Positions 37,931 to 49,415 of a stretch of 64,000 bases of DNA are shown one piece after another; positions within the stretch are counted from its first letter, which is position 1; every line of letters starts with the position of its first letter. The position numbers and the translations under genes are program-made. The notes under the pieces were generated by a model. It was not told the origin of the DNA. It did not search any database and saw nothing but the letters and a program-made list of their open reading frames with translations. The DNA is from Citrobacter amalonaticus. GTDB taxonomy: Bacteria; Pseudomonadota; Gammaproteobacteria; Enterobacterales; Enterobacteriaceae. Location of the stretch: contig JARDVN010000001.1 of the NCBI GenBank assembly GCA_028994555.1, positions 4,650,001 through 4,714,000 of the forward strand. Direction: 5' to 3'.

Positions 37931-38699
37931 TTACGCCATCCCATCATGTTTATGTTGCTGTTGCGCGTGTTCCGTTTTGAACTCCGCCAGCAACCTTGCT
38001 TGCTCTTCAGTCAGAGCCAGGTTTTCCAGAAGTTCAGGTCTTCTAAGCCAGGTGCGACCCAGCGACTGCTTCAAGCGCCAGCGACGTATCTCAGCATGGT
38101 TTCCTGACAGTAACACTGCCGGGACGTCCATCTCTTCTAACACTTCAGGTCGGGTATAGTGCGGGCAGTCCAGCAATCCATCCGCAAAGGAATCTTCCGT
38201 TGCCGATGCCTCATGACCCAGAACCCCCCGGAATGAACCGGGATACGGAGTCAATCAGTACCATTGCCGGTAACTCTCCACCGCTGAGAACGTAATCGCC
38301 GATTGACCATTCTTCGTCAATTTCGGTTTGGATCACGCGCTCATCTATGCCTTCGTAGCGACCACATACCAGAATCAGCTTTTGATTCGTGGCCAGTTCG
38401 CTGACGCCCGCTTGATCAAGCTTGCGTCCCTGAGGTGACAGATAAATCACCTTAGCGCCTTCACCCGCCGCGCTTTTTGCTGCATGAATGGCATCCCGTA
38501 AGGGTTGAACCATCATTAACATCCCCGGTCCGCCGCCGTAAGGACGATCGTCCACGGTACGGTGCCGGTCATGCGTGAAGTCGCGAGGACTCCAGCTCTG
38601 GATGTTCAGCAGGCCATTTTTAACAGCCCGGCCAGTTACCCCGTAATCGGTAATTGCACGAAACATTTCTGGAAACAGGCTAACGATACCTATAAACAC
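37931..38699 (-). CDS. trmD: tRNA (guanine37-N1)-methyltransferase (one extra base)
   Basis: Essential SPOUT methyltransferase that makes m1G37 and prevents +1 frameshifting at Pro and some Leu and Arg codons. The trefoil-knot motifs are present: [13 protein letters not shown] and [20 protein letters not shown]. The frame breaks at six C, 38224-38229, where [12 protein letters not shown] needs five. The corrected length is 255 residues, as in E. coli. The start codon is GTG at 38699, as I recall for E. coli trmD. Third gene of the rpsP operon. Its essential role argues against a real frameshift. Confidence 0.96.
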
Positions 38700-38743
38700 A
38701 AGCCAATCCCCATCACGCCGTCATTTACCGCTTATCCGGTGGT

Positions 38744-39292
38744 TTAAAAACCAGGATCCCAATCTACTTCGATAATTCGCGTAGTGAGATCGACTTTCTT
38801 GATAACCTGCCCATCGAGGAACGGCACGAGGCGTTCCTTGATACCAAACGCATCTTTCAGGTTTGCCTTAATGACGATGACGTCATTCGATCCGGTTTCC
38901 ATCATATCGACGACTTTACCGAGATCGTAGCCTTCCGTGGTCACTACCTGGCAGCCCATCAGGTCTTTCCAGTAGTAGTCACCCTCTTCCAGTTTTGGCA
39001 GTTGCGTCGAATCCACGACAATTTCACAATTAGTCAACAGATTCGCAGCATCCCGATCTTCAACGCCTTTCAGCTTGATGATCAGATCCTGATTGTGGTG
39101 CTTCCAGCTTTCCAGCTGTACTTGCTGCCACTGACCCGCCTTCTGGATAAACCAGGGCTGATAGTCAAAAATGCTTTCGGCGTCTTCAGTGGAAGAAAAC
39201 ACTCTGAGCCAACCACGAATACCGTAAGACGATCCCATTTTCCCTAAGACAATCGGGTCCACGGGTGCTTGCGCAGTGAGTTGCTTGCTCAT
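38744..39292 (-). CDS. rimM: Ribosome maturation factor RimM
   Basis: Assists assembly of the 30S head, binding S19. 182 residues with an N-terminal RimM domain ([20 protein letters not shown]) and a C-terminal PRC-barrel ([20 protein letters not shown]). I chose the ATG at 39292 (MSKQLTAQ); in-frame GTG and ATG codons one to three codons earlier are possible but give a longer N-terminus than E. coli. Second gene of the operon, 18 bases after rpsP. Confidence 0.97.
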   Translation of the reverse strand: MSKQLTAQAPVDPIVLGKMGSSYGIRGWLRVFSSTEDAESIFDYQPWFIQKAGQWQQVQLESWKHHNQDLIIKLKGVEDRDAANLLTNCEIVVDSTQLPKLEEGDYYWKDLMGCQVVTTEGYDLGKVVDMMETGSNDVIVIKANLKDAFGIKERLVPFLDGQVIKKVDLTTRIIEVDWDPGF

Positions 39293-39310
39293 CATGACCA
39301 CCGTGACAGA

Positions 39311-39637
<327 letters not shown>

Positions 39638-39813
39638 TTACTGATTTCTGGGGAAATTGCAATCAGCAGTTAAGAACTCTGCGGCAAAAGGCCGTCGGCG
39701 ATGCGGTCAGTTCGGTGCCGGCGTGCGCACAGCCACCGGAGCGTACACGTAGTACGTGAGGATGGCGAGCACACCCCGGTGCCAAAATGACAAATAAGCC
39801 AGGCCTGTAAAGA

Positions 39814-41175
39814 TCAGCGACCGGGGAATCCTGGCGGCATCATCCCCTTCATACTGCGCATCATTTTGGCCATCCCGCCCTTCTTCATCTTCTTCATCAT
39901 GCGTTGCATGTCGTCGAACTGTTTCAGAAGGCGGTTAACGTCCTGCACCTGCATACCGCAGCCTTGTGCGATACGGCGTTTACGGGAGCCTTTGATGATT
40001 TCCGGCTTCGCACGCTCTTTCAGCGTCATCGAGTTGATGATCGCCTCCATGCGCACCAGCACTTTGTCATCCATCTGCGACTTCACGTTGTCCGGGATCT
40101 GCCCCATACCCGGCAGCTTGCCCATCAGGCTCGCCATGCCGCCCATGTTTTTCATCTGGCGCAACTGTTCCAGGAAGTCGGTCAGATCAAAACCGTCGCC
40201 CTTTTTCAGCTTGGTCGCCAGCTTCTCAGCCTGCGCGCGGTCAACCTTACTTTCGATATCCTCGATCAGCGACAGCACATCGCCCATGCCGAGGATACGT
40301 GACGCGATGCGATCCGGATGGAACGGCTCCAGCGCCTCGGTTTTCTCGCCAACGCCGAGGAATTTGATCGGTTTGCCGGTGATGTGACGAATAGAGAGCG
40401 CGGCACCGCCACGGGCGTCACCATCGACTTTGGTCAGCACCACGCCGGTCAGCGGCAGCGCTTCGTTAAACGCCTTCGCGGTATTCGCCGCATCCTGACC
40501 GGTCATCGCATCGACCACAAACAGGGTTTCTACCGGATTGATAGACGCATGAACCTGTTTGATTTCGTCCATCATCGCTTCGTCAACGTGCAGACGACCG
40601 GCGGTATCCACCAGCAGCACGTCGTAGAATTTGAGTTTGGCTTCTTTTAGCGCCGCGTTAACGATATCAACCGGCTTCTGGCCGACATCTGACGGGAAGA
40701 AATCAACGCCAACCTGCTCGGCCAGCGTTTCGAGTTGTTTGATCGCCGCAGGGCGATATACGTCAGCGGAGACAACCAGCACTTTCTTCTTGTGCTTTTC
40801 GCGCAGGAATTTACCCAGCTTACCGACGCTGGTGGTTTTACCCGCACCTTGCAGGCCCGCCATCAGCACCACAGCCGGCGGCTGCGCGGCCAGGTTCAGG
40901 CTCTGGTTCTCTTCGCCCATCGCCGCCACAAGTTCGTTGCGGACAATCTTGACGAACTCCTGCCCCGGCGTCAGGCTCTTGTTAACTTCATGTCCAACCG
41001 CTTTCTCTTTTACGCGATTGATAAACTCTCGCACTACCGGCAGCGCAACGTCAGCCTCCAGTAGCGCCATGCGCACTTCGCGCAGTGTCTCTTTAACGTT
41101 GTCTTCAGTAAGGCGTCCGCGGCCACTGATATTGCGCAGCGTACGCGACAAACGATCGGTTAAATTATCAAACAT
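39814..41175 (-). CDS. ffh: Signal recognition particle protein Ffh
   Basis: GTPase that with 4.5S RNA delivers nascent inner-membrane proteins to FtsY. 453 residues. N domain, then G domain with G1 GLQGAGKTT, DVYRPAAIKQL, DTAGR and TKVDGDARGG; the Met-rich M domain (MKNMGGMASLMGKLPGMG, MMKKMKKGGMAKMMRSMKGM) binds signal sequences. I chose ATG 41175 (MFDNLTDRLS); upstream in-frame starts extend into the divergent promoter region with ypjD. Intact. Confidence 0.99.
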   Translation of the reverse strand: MFDNLTDRLSRTLRNISGRGRLTEDNVKETLREVRMALLEADVALPVVREFINRVKEKAVGHEVNKSLTPGQEFVKIVRNELVAAMGEENQSLNLAAQPPAVVLMAGLQGAGKTTSVGKLGKFLREKHKKKVLVVSADVYRPAAIKQLETLAEQVGVDFFPSDVGQKPVDIVNAALKEAKLKFYDVLLVDTAGRLHVDEAMMDEIKQVHASINPVETLFVVDAMTGQDAANTAKAFNEALPLTGVVLTKVDGDARGGAALSIRHITGKPIKFLGVGEKTEALEPFHPDRIASRILGMGDVLSLIEDIESKVDRAQAEKLATKLKKGDGFDLTDFLEQLRQMKNMGGMASLMGKLPGMGQIPDNVKSQMDDKVLVRMEAIINSMTLKERAKPEIIKGSRKRRIAQGCGMQVQDVNRLLKQFDDMQRMMKKMKKGGMAKMMRSMKGMMPPGFPGR

Positions 41176-41340
41176 TGTCTCTCGCCTGGGGTGGAAACGG
41201 TTGGTCGCACGGGCGACACATGAACAGAATTTTGTCGCAGTATAACATGAAGCCGTCTTTGTTGTTATGCAACGGTTGGAGCCACGGTCACGTAACGTTA
41301 TACTGCTTCTCTTTCTCACTGGCCAACTGTCGACACCACT

Positions 41341-42133
41341 ATGCCCGTTTTTGCTTTGCTCGCCCTTGTCGCCTATTCCGTCAGCCTTGCGCTGATTATT
41401 CCCGCTTTGCTGCAAAAAAAACAGCGGCTGGCGGCGTATGGCTATTCTTTCTGCGGTTGTCGCGCTGGTGTGTCATGCTATTGCGCTTGAAGCCCGCATT
41501 CTGCCGGGTGGCGACAGCGGACAAAACCTGAGCCTGCTAAACGTCGGCTCGCTGGTCAGCCTGATGATCTGTACGGTGATGACGATTGTCGCCTCGCGCA
41601 ACCGTGGCTGGCTGCTGTTGCCGGTGGTGTATGCTTTCGCGCTGATCAATCTGGCCTTCGCGACCTTCATGCCAAACGAGTTCATCACCCACCTCGAAGC
41701 CACGCCGGGGATGATGATCCACATCGGATTGTCGCTGTTCTCCTATGCAACGCTCATTATCGCCGCCCTGTACGCGCTGCAACTGGCGTGGATCGACTAT
41801 CAGCTTAAAAACAAAAAGCTGGCGTTCAATAATGAAATGCCGCCGCTGATGAGCATCGAACGCAAGATGTTTCACATCACGCAGATTGGTGTGGTCCTGC
41901 TGACGCTCACTCTGTGTACCGGCCTGTTTTACATGCACAATCTGTTCAGCATGGAAAATATCGACAAAGCGGTGCTCTCAATCATCGCATGGTTTGTCTA
42001 TATTGTTCTGTTGTGGGGACATTATCATGAAGGCTGGCGCGGTCGCCGTGTGGTGTGGTTTAACGTCGCAGGCGCAGTCATCCTGACGCTGGCCTATTTC
42101 GGCAGCCGGATTTTGCAGCAGTTTGTCAGCTAA
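41341..42133 (+). CDS. ypjD: Inner-membrane protein YpjD, CcsA-like (one extra base)
   Basis: Multi-span inner-membrane protein of the cytochrome-c assembly (CcsA/CcmF-like) family; its role is not established. After correction there are 263 residues, as in E. coli, with about eight membrane segments. The HxxHxGxSL-like region occurs as THLEATPGMMIHIGLSLFSY. The frame breaks at eight A, 41414-41421, where LLQKNSGWRRMA needs seven. It is followed 19 bases later by corB, and the two probably share a transcript. Confidence 0.93.
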
Positions 42134-42152
42134 GCCTTAAAGGAGGCGCCCC

Positions 42153-43440
42153 CTGGAACACATCTCCACCACCACGCTGATCGTCACATTGATCGTCATG
42201 GTGGTCATCTCCGCCTATTTTTCCGGTTCCGAAACCGGCATGATGACCCTGAACCGCTACCGCCTGCGCCATCTGGCCAAACAAGGGAACCGTCCGGCGA
42301 AGCGCGTCGAAAAGCTGTTGCGTAAGCCCGATCGCCTGATAAGCCTGGTACTAATTGGTAATAACCTGGTCAATATTCTCGCGTCGGCCATCGGCACCAT
42401 TGTCGGTATGCGACTGTATGGCGATGCGGGCGTCGCCATCGCCACCGGTGTACTGACTTTCGTCGTGCTGGTGTTTGCCGAAGTTTTGCCGAAAACCATT
42501 GCGGCGCTTTATCCGGAAAAGGTGGCCTATCCGAGCAGCTTTCTACTGGCGCCATTACAAATTCTGATGATGCCGCTGGTCTGGCTGCTCAATACCATTA
42601 CCCGCCTGTTGATGCGCATGATGGGCATTAAAACCGATATCGTCATCAGCGGCTCGTTGAGTAAAGATGAATTACGTACCCTCGTGAACGAATCCCGTTC
42701 GCAAATTTCCCGCCGCAACCAGGACATGCTGCTGTCAGTGCTCGATCTTGAAAAGGTCAGCGTGGATGACATCATGGTGCCGCGCAGTGAAATCATCGGG
42801 ATTGATATCAATGACGACTGGAAATCGATTGTGCGTCAGTTGTCGCATTCGCCACATGGACGCATAGTGCTTTACCGTGACTCTCTGGACGACGCCATCA
42901 GCATGCTGCGCGTGCGTGAAGCCTGGCGGTTGATGTCGGAAAAGAAAGAGTTCACTAAAGAGACTATGCTGCGCGCCGCCGATGAGATCTACTTCGTCCC
43001 GGAAGGCACGCCACTCAGCACGCAGCTCATCAAGTTTCAGCGTAATAAAAAAGAAAGTGGGCCTGGTGGTCAACGAATATGGCGATATTCAGGGGCTGGT
43101 CACGGTAGAGGATATTCTCGAAGAGATTGTCGGCGACTTTACCACCTCGATGTCCCCCACGTTGGCAGAAGAAGTGACGCCGCAAAATGACGGTTCGGTG
43201 ATCATCGACGGCAGCGCTAACGTGCGGGAAATCAACAAAGCGTTTAACTGGCATCTGCCGGAAGACAACGCGCGCACGGTGAATGGCGTGATTCTGGAAG
43301 CGCTGGAGGAGATCCCGATTGCGGGCACTCGCGTACGCATCGGTCAATACGATATTGATATTCTCGACGTCCAGGAGAATATGATTAAGCAGGTCAGAGT
43401 GTTGCCCGTTAAGCCACTCCGGGAAAGTGTCGCGGAGTAA
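42153..43440 (+). CDS. corB: CNNM/CorB-family membrane protein (one extra base, CTG start)
   Basis: CorB (YfjD), linked to magnesium/cobalt homeostasis. Domains: DUF21 transmembrane region (about 1-190), a CBS pair (about 200-335, with DIMVPRSEIIGIDIN and VEDILEEIVGDF) and a C-terminal CorC_HlyC domain. The frame breaks at six A, 43047-43052, where QRNKKKVGLVV needs five. The conserved N-terminus (EHISTTTLI) begins at CTG 42153, with AGGAGG six bases upstream; no ATG precedes it and the first in-frame ATG at 42198 would cut the first membrane segment. With CTG the corrected protein has 428 residues, the E. coli length. Confidence 0.92.
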
Positions 43441-43444
43441 TGAA

Positions 43445-43503
43445 AACGGCCCGCTGGTCTTCCAGTGGGCCGTAGACCGGATAAGCGTCAGTGCCAGCCG
43501 GCA
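43445..43503. repeat. Hairpin and REP-like element between corB and grpE
   Basis: ACGGCCCGCTGG / CCAGTGGGCCGT forms a strong stem at 43445-43473; ACCGGATAAGCG...AGCCGGC at 43476-43501 is a REP-like unit. They separate convergent corB and grpE and probably stop transcription from both sides. Confidence 0.7.
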
Positions 43504-43521
43504 ATATAAATAGCCGAAAGA

Positions 43522-44151
<630 letters not shown>

Positions 44152-44163
44152 CTAACTTCGCTT

Positions 44164-44194
44164 ATTATGGGGATCAGATTCAGGGTTTCAAGGG
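44164..44194 (-). promoter_or_regulatory. Sigma-32 promoter of grpE
   Basis: Minus-strand CCCTTGAAA, 13 bases, then CCCCATAAT: an exact match to the heat-shock consensus and to the E. coli grpE promoter as I know it. Confidence 0.93.
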
Positions 44195-44240
44195 AAGTAC
44201 TCACATTGTCATCAATCTTCGTCAAAAGGACCTCGAAAAA

Positions 44241-45119
44241 ATGAATAATCATTTCAAGTGTATCGGCATTGTGGGACACCCCCGTCACCCCACGGCACTC
44301 ACGACACATGAAATGCTCTACCGCTGGTTATGCACCAAAGGGTATGAGGTCATTGTCGAGCAGCAGATCGCTCACGAGTTACAGTTGAAGAATGTGAAAA
44401 CCGGCACTCTGGCGGAGATTGGCCAGCAGGCGGACCTTGCGGTGGTTGTCGGCGGCGATGGCAATATGCTTGGCGCGGCGCGAACGCTGGCGCGATACGA
44501 CATCAAGGTGATCGGCATCAACCGCGGCAATCTCGGCTTCCTGACGGATCTTGATCCTGATAACGCGCAGCAACAGCTCGCCGACGTGCTGGAAGGTCAT
44601 TACGTCGCGGAAAAACGCTTTCTGCTGGAAGCACAGGTCTGTCAGAAGGACTGCCAGAAGCGTATCAGTACCGCCATTAACGAGGTTGTACTGCACCCCG
44701 GCAAAGTCGCGCACATGATTGAATTTGAAGTCTACATTGACGAAAGCTTTGCTTTCTCGCAGCGTTCTGATGGCCTGATTATCTCGACGCCAACAGGTTC
44801 CACCGCTTATTCCCTGTCGGCTGGCGGCCCGATTCTGACCCCGTCCCTTGATGCCATCACCCTGGTGCCGATGTTCCCGCACACCCTTTCGGCGCGTCCG
44901 CTGGTTATCAACAGCAGCAGCACCATTCGGCTGCGTTTCTCGCACCGCCGTAACGATCTCGAAATCAGTTGTGACAGCCAGATAGCGTTACCGATTCAGG
45001 AAGGTGAAGATGTGCTGATCCGTCGCTGTGATTACCATCTGAATCTCATTCACCCAAAAGATTACAGTTATTTCAATACATTAAGTACCAAATTAGGCTG
45101 GTCAAAAAAATTATTCTAA
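44241..45119 (+). CDS. nadK: NAD kinase
   Basis: Phosphorylates NAD to NADP. 292 residues, as in E. coli. Motifs: [17 protein letters not shown] (catalytic GGDGN, near residues 71-75), [15 protein letters not shown] and the conserved [14 protein letters not shown]. It is divergent from grpE. The ATG at 44241 follows AAAAGGACCTCG. With nadB it is the second NAD-metabolism gene in the window. Intact. Confidence 0.98.
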   Translation: MNNHFKCIGIVGHPRHPTALTTHEMLYRWLCTKGYEVIVEQQIAHELQLKNVKTGTLAEIGQQADLAVVVGGDGNMLGAARTLARYDIKVIGINRGNLGFLTDLDPDNAQQQLADVLEGHYVAEKRFLLEAQVCQKDCQKRISTAINEVVLHPGKVAHMIEFEVYIDESFAFSQRSDGLIISTPTGSTAYSLSAGGPILTPSLDAITLVPMFPHTLSARPLVINSSSTIRLRFSHRRNDLEISCDSQIALPIQEGEDVLIRRCDYHLNLIHPKDYSYFNTLSTKLGWSKKLF

Positions 45120-45138
45120 TTTAACGCCAACCTCTTTA

Positions 45139-45154
45139 CTGTATAAAAAACCAG
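45139..45154. promoter_or_regulatory. LexA (SOS) box 1 upstream of recN
   Basis: CTGTATAAAAAACCAG fits the CTG-N10-CAG LexA consensus. It precedes recN by about 50 bases. Confidence 0.82.
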
Positions 45155-45160
45155 TTTATA

Positions 45161-45176
45161 CTGTATGTAATCACAG
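45161..45176. promoter_or_regulatory. LexA (SOS) box 2 upstream of recN
   Basis: CTGTATGTAATCACAG fits CTG-N10-CAG. Tandem boxes 22 bases apart are expected for the strongly SOS-regulated recN. Confidence 0.85.
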
Positions 45177-45204
45177 CTATGGTTTTTCATACAGGAAAAC
45201 GACT

Positions 45205-46866
45205 ATGTTGGCACAACTGACCATCAGCAATTTTGCTATCGTTCGTGAACTTGAGATCGATTTTCAGAGCGGAATGACCGTCATCACCGGTGAAACCGGG
45301 GCGGGTAAATCTATTGCCATTGATGCGCTCGGTTTGTGCCTCGGCGGTCGCGCTGAAGCCGATATGGTTCGTACCGGCGCCAACCGTGCTGACCTGTGCG
45401 CCCGCTTTTCGCTGAAGGATACCCCCGCCGCCCTGCGCTGGCTGGAGGAAAACCAGCTTGAAGAGGGGCGTGAGTGTTTACTTCGCCGCGTAATCAGCAG
45501 CGACGGGCGTTCCCGTGGCTTTATTAACGGGACTGCCGTCTCCCTCTCTCAGCTTCGCGAACTGGGGCAATTGCTTATTCAAATTCATGGTCAACACGCA
45601 CATCAGTTGCTGACCAAAGCCGAACATCAAAAATCCCTGCTCGATGGCTACGCCAATGAATCCGTTCGGGTGCAGGATATGTCTGCGCGTTACCAACTCT
45701 GGCACCAGAGCTGCCGTGATTTAGCACACCACCAGCAGCTGAGTCAGGAACGTGCCGCTCGTGCGGAACTGCTGCAGTATCAGCTTAAAGAGCTGAATGA
45801 ATTTAACCCGCAAGTGGGTGAATTTGAACAGATCGATGAAGAATACAAGCGTCTGGCCAACAGCGGACAATTGCTCTCCACCAGCCAGAATGCGCTGTCG
45901 CTAATGGCGGACGGTGAAGACGTTAACTTGCAAAGCCAGTTATATACTGCGAAACAACTGGTCAGTGAACTGGTCGGGATGGACGGTAAGCTCTCAGGCA
46001 TTCTTGATATGCTGGAAGAGGCAACGATTCAACTCAACGAAGCCAGCGACGAACTGCGCCACTATTGCGACCGTCTGGATTTGGATCCCAATCGTCTGTT
46101 TGAACTGGAGCAACGCCTCTCGAAGCAGATTTCGCTGGCTCGTAAACATCACGTTAGCCCGGAAGCGCTGCCGCAATATTATCAGTCTTTGCTCGACGAG
46201 CAGCAGCAGCTCGACGATCAGGCCGATTCGCTGGAAACGCTGACTCTTTCTGTGAATAAACATCGCCAGCAGGCGCTTGAAGCGGCGAAAGCGCTGCACA
46301 CGCAGCGTAAGCATTACGCAGAAGAACTGAGTACGCTGATTACTGAGAGTATGCACTCACTCTCAATGCCACACGGTCGTTTCACCATCGACGTCACGTT
46401 CGATGAACACAATCTCAGCCAGGATGGTGCGGACCGGGTTGAGTTTAAAGTGACCACCAACCCAGGTCAGCCAATGCAGCCCATTGCTAAAGTGGCTTCT
46501 GGAGGTGAACTGTCGCGTATTGCCCTCGCCATCCAGGTGATTACCGCTCGGAAAATGGAAACACCGGCGCTGATTTTTGATGAAGTTGATGTCGGCATCA
46601 GCGGTCCAACCGCAGCGGTGGTCGGTAAACTGCTGCGCCAGCTTGGCGAATCGACCCAGGTGATGTGCGTCACGCACCTTCCACAAGTGGCGGGATGCGG
46701 TCATCAACATTTCTTTGTCAGTAAAGAGACCGACGGTGAAATGACCGAAACGCACATGCAACCGCTGGATAAACGCGCACGCTTGCAGGAGCTGGCGCGC
46801 CTGCTGGGCGGCAGCGAGGTGACGCGAAACACCCTCGCCAATGCGAAAGAACTGCTGGCGGCGTAA
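45205..46866 (+). CDS. recN: DNA repair protein RecN
   Basis: SMC-like ATPase that holds broken DNA ends and sister chromatids together during double-strand-break repair. 553 residues. Walker [18 protein letters not shown] (near 29-45), a long central coiled coil (about 150-370), signature [16 protein letters not shown] and Walker [13 protein letters not shown]. Two LexA boxes upstream show SOS control. Intact. Confidence 0.98.
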   Translation: MLAQLTISNFAIVRELEIDFQSGMTVITGETGAGKSIAIDALGLCLGGRAEADMVRTGANRADLCARFSLKDTPAALRWLEENQLEEGRECLLRRVISSDGRSRGFINGTAVSLSQLRELGQLLIQIHGQHAHQLLTKAEHQKSLLDGYANESVRVQDMSARYQLWHQSCRDLAHHQQLSQERAARAELLQYQLKELNEFNPQVGEFEQIDEEYKRLANSGQLLSTSQNALSLMADGEDVNLQSQLYTAKQLVSELVGMDGKLSGILDMLEEATIQLNEASDELRHYCDRLDLDPNRLFELEQRLSKQISLARKHHVSPEALPQYYQSLLDEQQQLDDQADSLETLTLSVNKHRQQALEAAKALHTQRKHYAEELSTLITESMHSLSMPHGRFTIDVTFDEHNLSQDGADRVEFKVTTNPGQPMQPIAKVASGGELSRIALAIQVITARKMETPALIFDEVDVGISGPTAAVVGKLLRQLGESTQVMCVTHLPQVAGCGHQHFFVSKETDGEMTETHMQPLDKRARLQELARLLGGSEVTRNTLANAKELLAA

Positions 46867-47015
46867 ACTTTTTTTGCACCTTAACGGTCAGAGTAGACAA
46901 CAAAAACGCCGTCGGACCCGTAAGCAAAAGGTTTTAAAGTGGTGAAAGGTCTATTATCATCGGCATATTACATATGAGCCACGTACTGCTCGGGCCCGAA
47001 AAGGAATCAAATCAC

Positions 47016-47360
47016 ATGCGCTGTAAAACGCTGACTGCTGCAGCAGCAGTATTATTGATGTTGACCGCAGGCTGTTCCACTCTGGAGCGAGTGGTTTACC
47101 GCCCTGATATCAACCAGGGGAACTATCTGACCGCGAACGATGTATCCAAAATCCGTGTGGGCATGACGCAACAGCAGGTTGCCTATGCACTGGGTACGCC
47201 AATGATGTCCGATCCGTTTGGTACCAACACCTGGTTCTATGTGTTCCGTCAACAGCCGGGCCATGAAGGCGTCACTCAGCAAACGCTGACGTTAACTTTC
47301 AACAGCAGCGGCGTACTGACCAACATTGATAACAAACCTGCGTTGACCGACAACAAATAA
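47016..47360 (+). CDS. bamE: Outer-membrane assembly lipoprotein BamE
   Basis: Small lipoprotein (SmpA) of the BAM complex that stabilises BamD-BamA contacts. 114 residues. Signal peptide with lipobox LTAGC (Cys20), then the conserved [20 protein letters not shown] and [15 protein letters not shown]. The ATG at 47016 is preferred over an in-frame start 14 codons earlier, which would put charged residues before the signal peptide. Intact. Confidence 0.97.
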   Translation: MRCKTLTAAAAVLLMLTAGCSTLERVVYRPDINQGNYLTANDVSKIRVGMTQQQVAYALGTPMMSDPFGTNTWFYVFRQQPGHEGVTQQTLTLTFNSSGVLTNIDNKPALTDNK

Positions 47361-47377
47361 GCGGGTCTTCAGATATT

Positions 47378-47409
47378 AAAAAAAGGTGCTCACTGAGCAC
47401 CTTTTTTTG
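47378..47409. terminator. Bidirectional terminator between bamE and ratB
   Basis: AAAAAAAGGTGCTCActgaGCACCTTTTTTT between convergent genes. Confidence 0.92.
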
Positions 47410-47433
47410 TTACGACTCTTTGCCCTGGTTCGG

Positions 47434-47724
47434 CTATTTTTTCGCTGATTTCTCTGCCCGCTGTCTGCGCAACTCTTTCGGATCGGCTATCAATGGACGG
47501 TAAATTTCCACCCGATCGCCATCCTGTAACACATCCGCCAGTTTGACCGGACGGCTATAGATACCAACTTTGTTTTTCGTCAGATCGATATCGGTACGCA
47601 GTTCCAGTAACCCCGATGCCCGGATAGCCTCTTCGACCGTTGCGCCAGGCTGCAACGTCACCCGCTGCAGGTACTGTTTTTCAGGCAGCGCATAGGCTAC
47701 CTCAATAACAATCTTAGGCGACAC
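47434..47724 (-). CDS. ratB: RatB, UPF0125 family protein
   Basis: 96-residue ubiquitin-like-fold protein (YfjF) co-encoded with RatA; its role is unsettled. The GTG at 47724 starts [20 protein letters not shown], matching the family, and overlaps the ratA stop by 11 bases. Conserved block [19 protein letters not shown] is present. Older in-frame codons upstream lie inside ratA. Although the pair has been described as a toxin-antitoxin, I see no independent evidence for that here. Confidence 0.93.
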   Translation of the reverse strand: MSPKIVIEVAYALPEKQYLQRVTLQPGATVEEAIRASGLLELRTDIDLTKNKVGIYSRPVKLADVLQDGDRVEIYRPLIADPKELRRQRAEKSAKK

Positions 47725-48191
47725 GATAGACCTCTTTGGCGCGAACCGTAAAAGCCTGCACCATGTTGGCTGCCAGCTCTTTAAAGATACGGCCAAACGC
47801 CAGCTCGATCAGCTTGTTGGTAAACTCAAAATCAAGATGAAACTCAATGCGGCAAGCATCCGCACTCAGCGGAGTAAATTTCCAACCACCAATCAGCTTT
47901 TTGAACGGACCGTCGACCAGTTGCATCAGGATACTCTGGTTGCGGGTTAACTGATTTCGTGTGGTGAACGTCTTACTGATCCCCGCCTTCGAGACATCCA
48001 CCGCAGCCGTCATCTGTCCCGGCGTTGACTCGAGGACGCGACTGCCGGTGCAACCCGGTAGAAACTGGGGGGTAAGACTGAACATCATTCACTAACTGAT
48101 ACATCTGTTCCGCACTGTAAGGCACTAATGCGGTTCGACTAATCTGCGGCATAGCTCTTTCCATCAACAAAAATCGAACAAATAATACCAT
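47714..48191 (-). CDS. ratA: RatA, START/polyketide-cyclase-like protein (one extra base)
   Basis: START-like protein (YfjG, PasT). In E. coli it is reported to bind 50S subunits and block 70S formation; homologues are Coq10-like, so a ubiquinone role is also possible. The frame breaks at six G, 48067-48072, where [12 protein letters not shown] needs five. The corrected length is 158 residues from ATG 48191, as annotated in E. coli. An internal ATG ([13 protein letters not shown]) 13 codons later, with GGAAAG before it, may be the true start. It is divergent from smpB. Confidence 0.92.
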
Positions 48192-48321
48192 TTATCCCAC
48201 GCTAAAAAAAACGCTATCCCACAACAGGGTACAACCTTGTTCATGCTAAGATATCCTCTTGCCCCCTGCAGGATGAAATGGGGTGTTTTTCGATTCCAGA
48301 TTACCTATACTGAGCGGCACT

Positions 48322-48804
48322 ATGACGAAGAAAAAAGCACACAAACCTGGCTCAGCCACCATCGCGCTAAACAAGCGCGCACGACACGAATACTTTATCG
48401 AAGAAGAGTTCGAAGCGGGTCTCGCCCTGCAGGGGTGGGAAGTAAAATCCCTGCGCGCCGGCAAGGCCAACATCGGCGACAGCTATGTGATCCTCAAAGA
48501 TGGCGAAGCGTACCTGTTTGGCGCCAACTTTACGCCGATGGCGGTGGCGTCCACCCACGTCGTTTGCGATCCGACCCGAACCCGTAAACTGCTGCTGAAT
48601 CAGCGTGAACTTGACTCGCTGTATGGCCGCGTAAATCGTGAAGGCTACACTGTTGTCGCCCTTTCTCTGTACTGGAAGAATGCCTGGTGCAAAGTCAAAA
48701 TTGGCGTGGCGAAAGGTAAGAAACAACACGACAAGCGCTCTGACCTGAAAGATCGCGAATGGCAACTGGATAAAGCGCGCATTATGAAACATGCCGGACG
48801 CTAA
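48322..48804 (+). CDS. smpB: SsrA-binding protein SmpB
   Basis: Binds tmRNA and places it in the A site of stalled ribosomes for trans-translation. 160 residues with OB-fold ([32 protein letters not shown]) and the basic tail ([20 protein letters not shown]). ATG 48322 gives [11 protein letters not shown]. In E. coli the tmRNA gene ssrA follows closely; here the next 15 kb are the bap locus and ssrA is not in the window. Confidence 0.98.
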   Translation: MTKKKAHKPGSATIALNKRARHEYFIEEEFEAGLALQGWEVKSLRAGKANIGDSYVILKDGEAYLFGANFTPMAVASTHVVCDPTRTRKLLLNQRELDSLYGRVNREGYTVVALSLYWKNAWCKVKIGVAKGKKQHDKRSDLKDREWQLDKARIMKHAGR

Positions 48805-48810
48805 CCCTGT

Positions 48811-48848
48811 ATTATGTGACCTATCTCTCATTCGGGATAGGTCATAAT
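48811..48848 (+). terminator. Hairpin after smpB
   Basis: ATTATGTGACCTATC / GATAGGTCATAAT inverted repeat, followed by the short AT stretch TATTTACC rather than a long T tract; a probable but weak terminator. Confidence 0.55.
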
Positions 48849-49415
48849 TATTTACCTGTTGAATCTCCAAAAATATATTCTCTTCTTTATTATTGCTATT
48901 TCCCAGAAACGTAAAACTGATAAGAATATATTTTCAGTGTCATTCACATTACGTCCATAGCCCAATTATTAAATACTTCAAACAAATTTTTTTACCTTTT
49001 TAAAACTCTAAGATACCAATACAATTTGTGTGAGAAATCATTACCCACCCTGACTAACAAAAACAAAAAAAGTCCTTTTAATACATTTAGATAAATCACA
49101 CGCACTCTCCACTCCTTACCGTTTCACTTCACCAACTGGTGCAAAACCGTATATATTTCACCGCAACTAAACAAATCGAAAATATACGTTAATTTGCAGA
49201 ATGAGTCCTTTCTGACTATATCATCTAATACAAAAGTACCAGTGAATAAAAAAAGGGTCATTTAGCACAACAGAAACTTTCATCTGCACGGCCACAACAT
49301 TGAAATCACCGGCAAGAATTCATCCACATGATGAACGGGATCGCTCGTCTGCATTTTTCCCTGCCCAGTGATTTTAAAGAATAAATGTATAAAGAAAGCC
49401 ATCAGGAGTGAACCT
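48849..49415. other. AT-rich intergenic region upstream of bapA
   Basis: About 570 bases with no supported ORF on either strand and much lower GC than the flanking genes. Several A and T tracts (e.g. AAATTTTTTTACC near 48985) suit H-NS binding. It must contain the bapA promoter and any biofilm regulator sites. A weak candidate pair TTGCAG...TATATC (17-base spacer, near 49195-49223) is the best I see. No tmRNA sequence was found here. Confidence 0.55.

Noticed and set aside
47434..48191. ratA-ratB as a toxin-antitoxin pair
   Set aside because: Both belong to widely conserved housekeeping-type families (START-like and UPF0125); sequence gives no support for a toxin-antitoxin role.
48805..49415. 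tmRNA gene ssrA right after smpB
   Set aside because: Searched for its conserved ends (GGGGCTGATTCTGG... and the tRNA-like GGTTCAACTCCC) and found neither.
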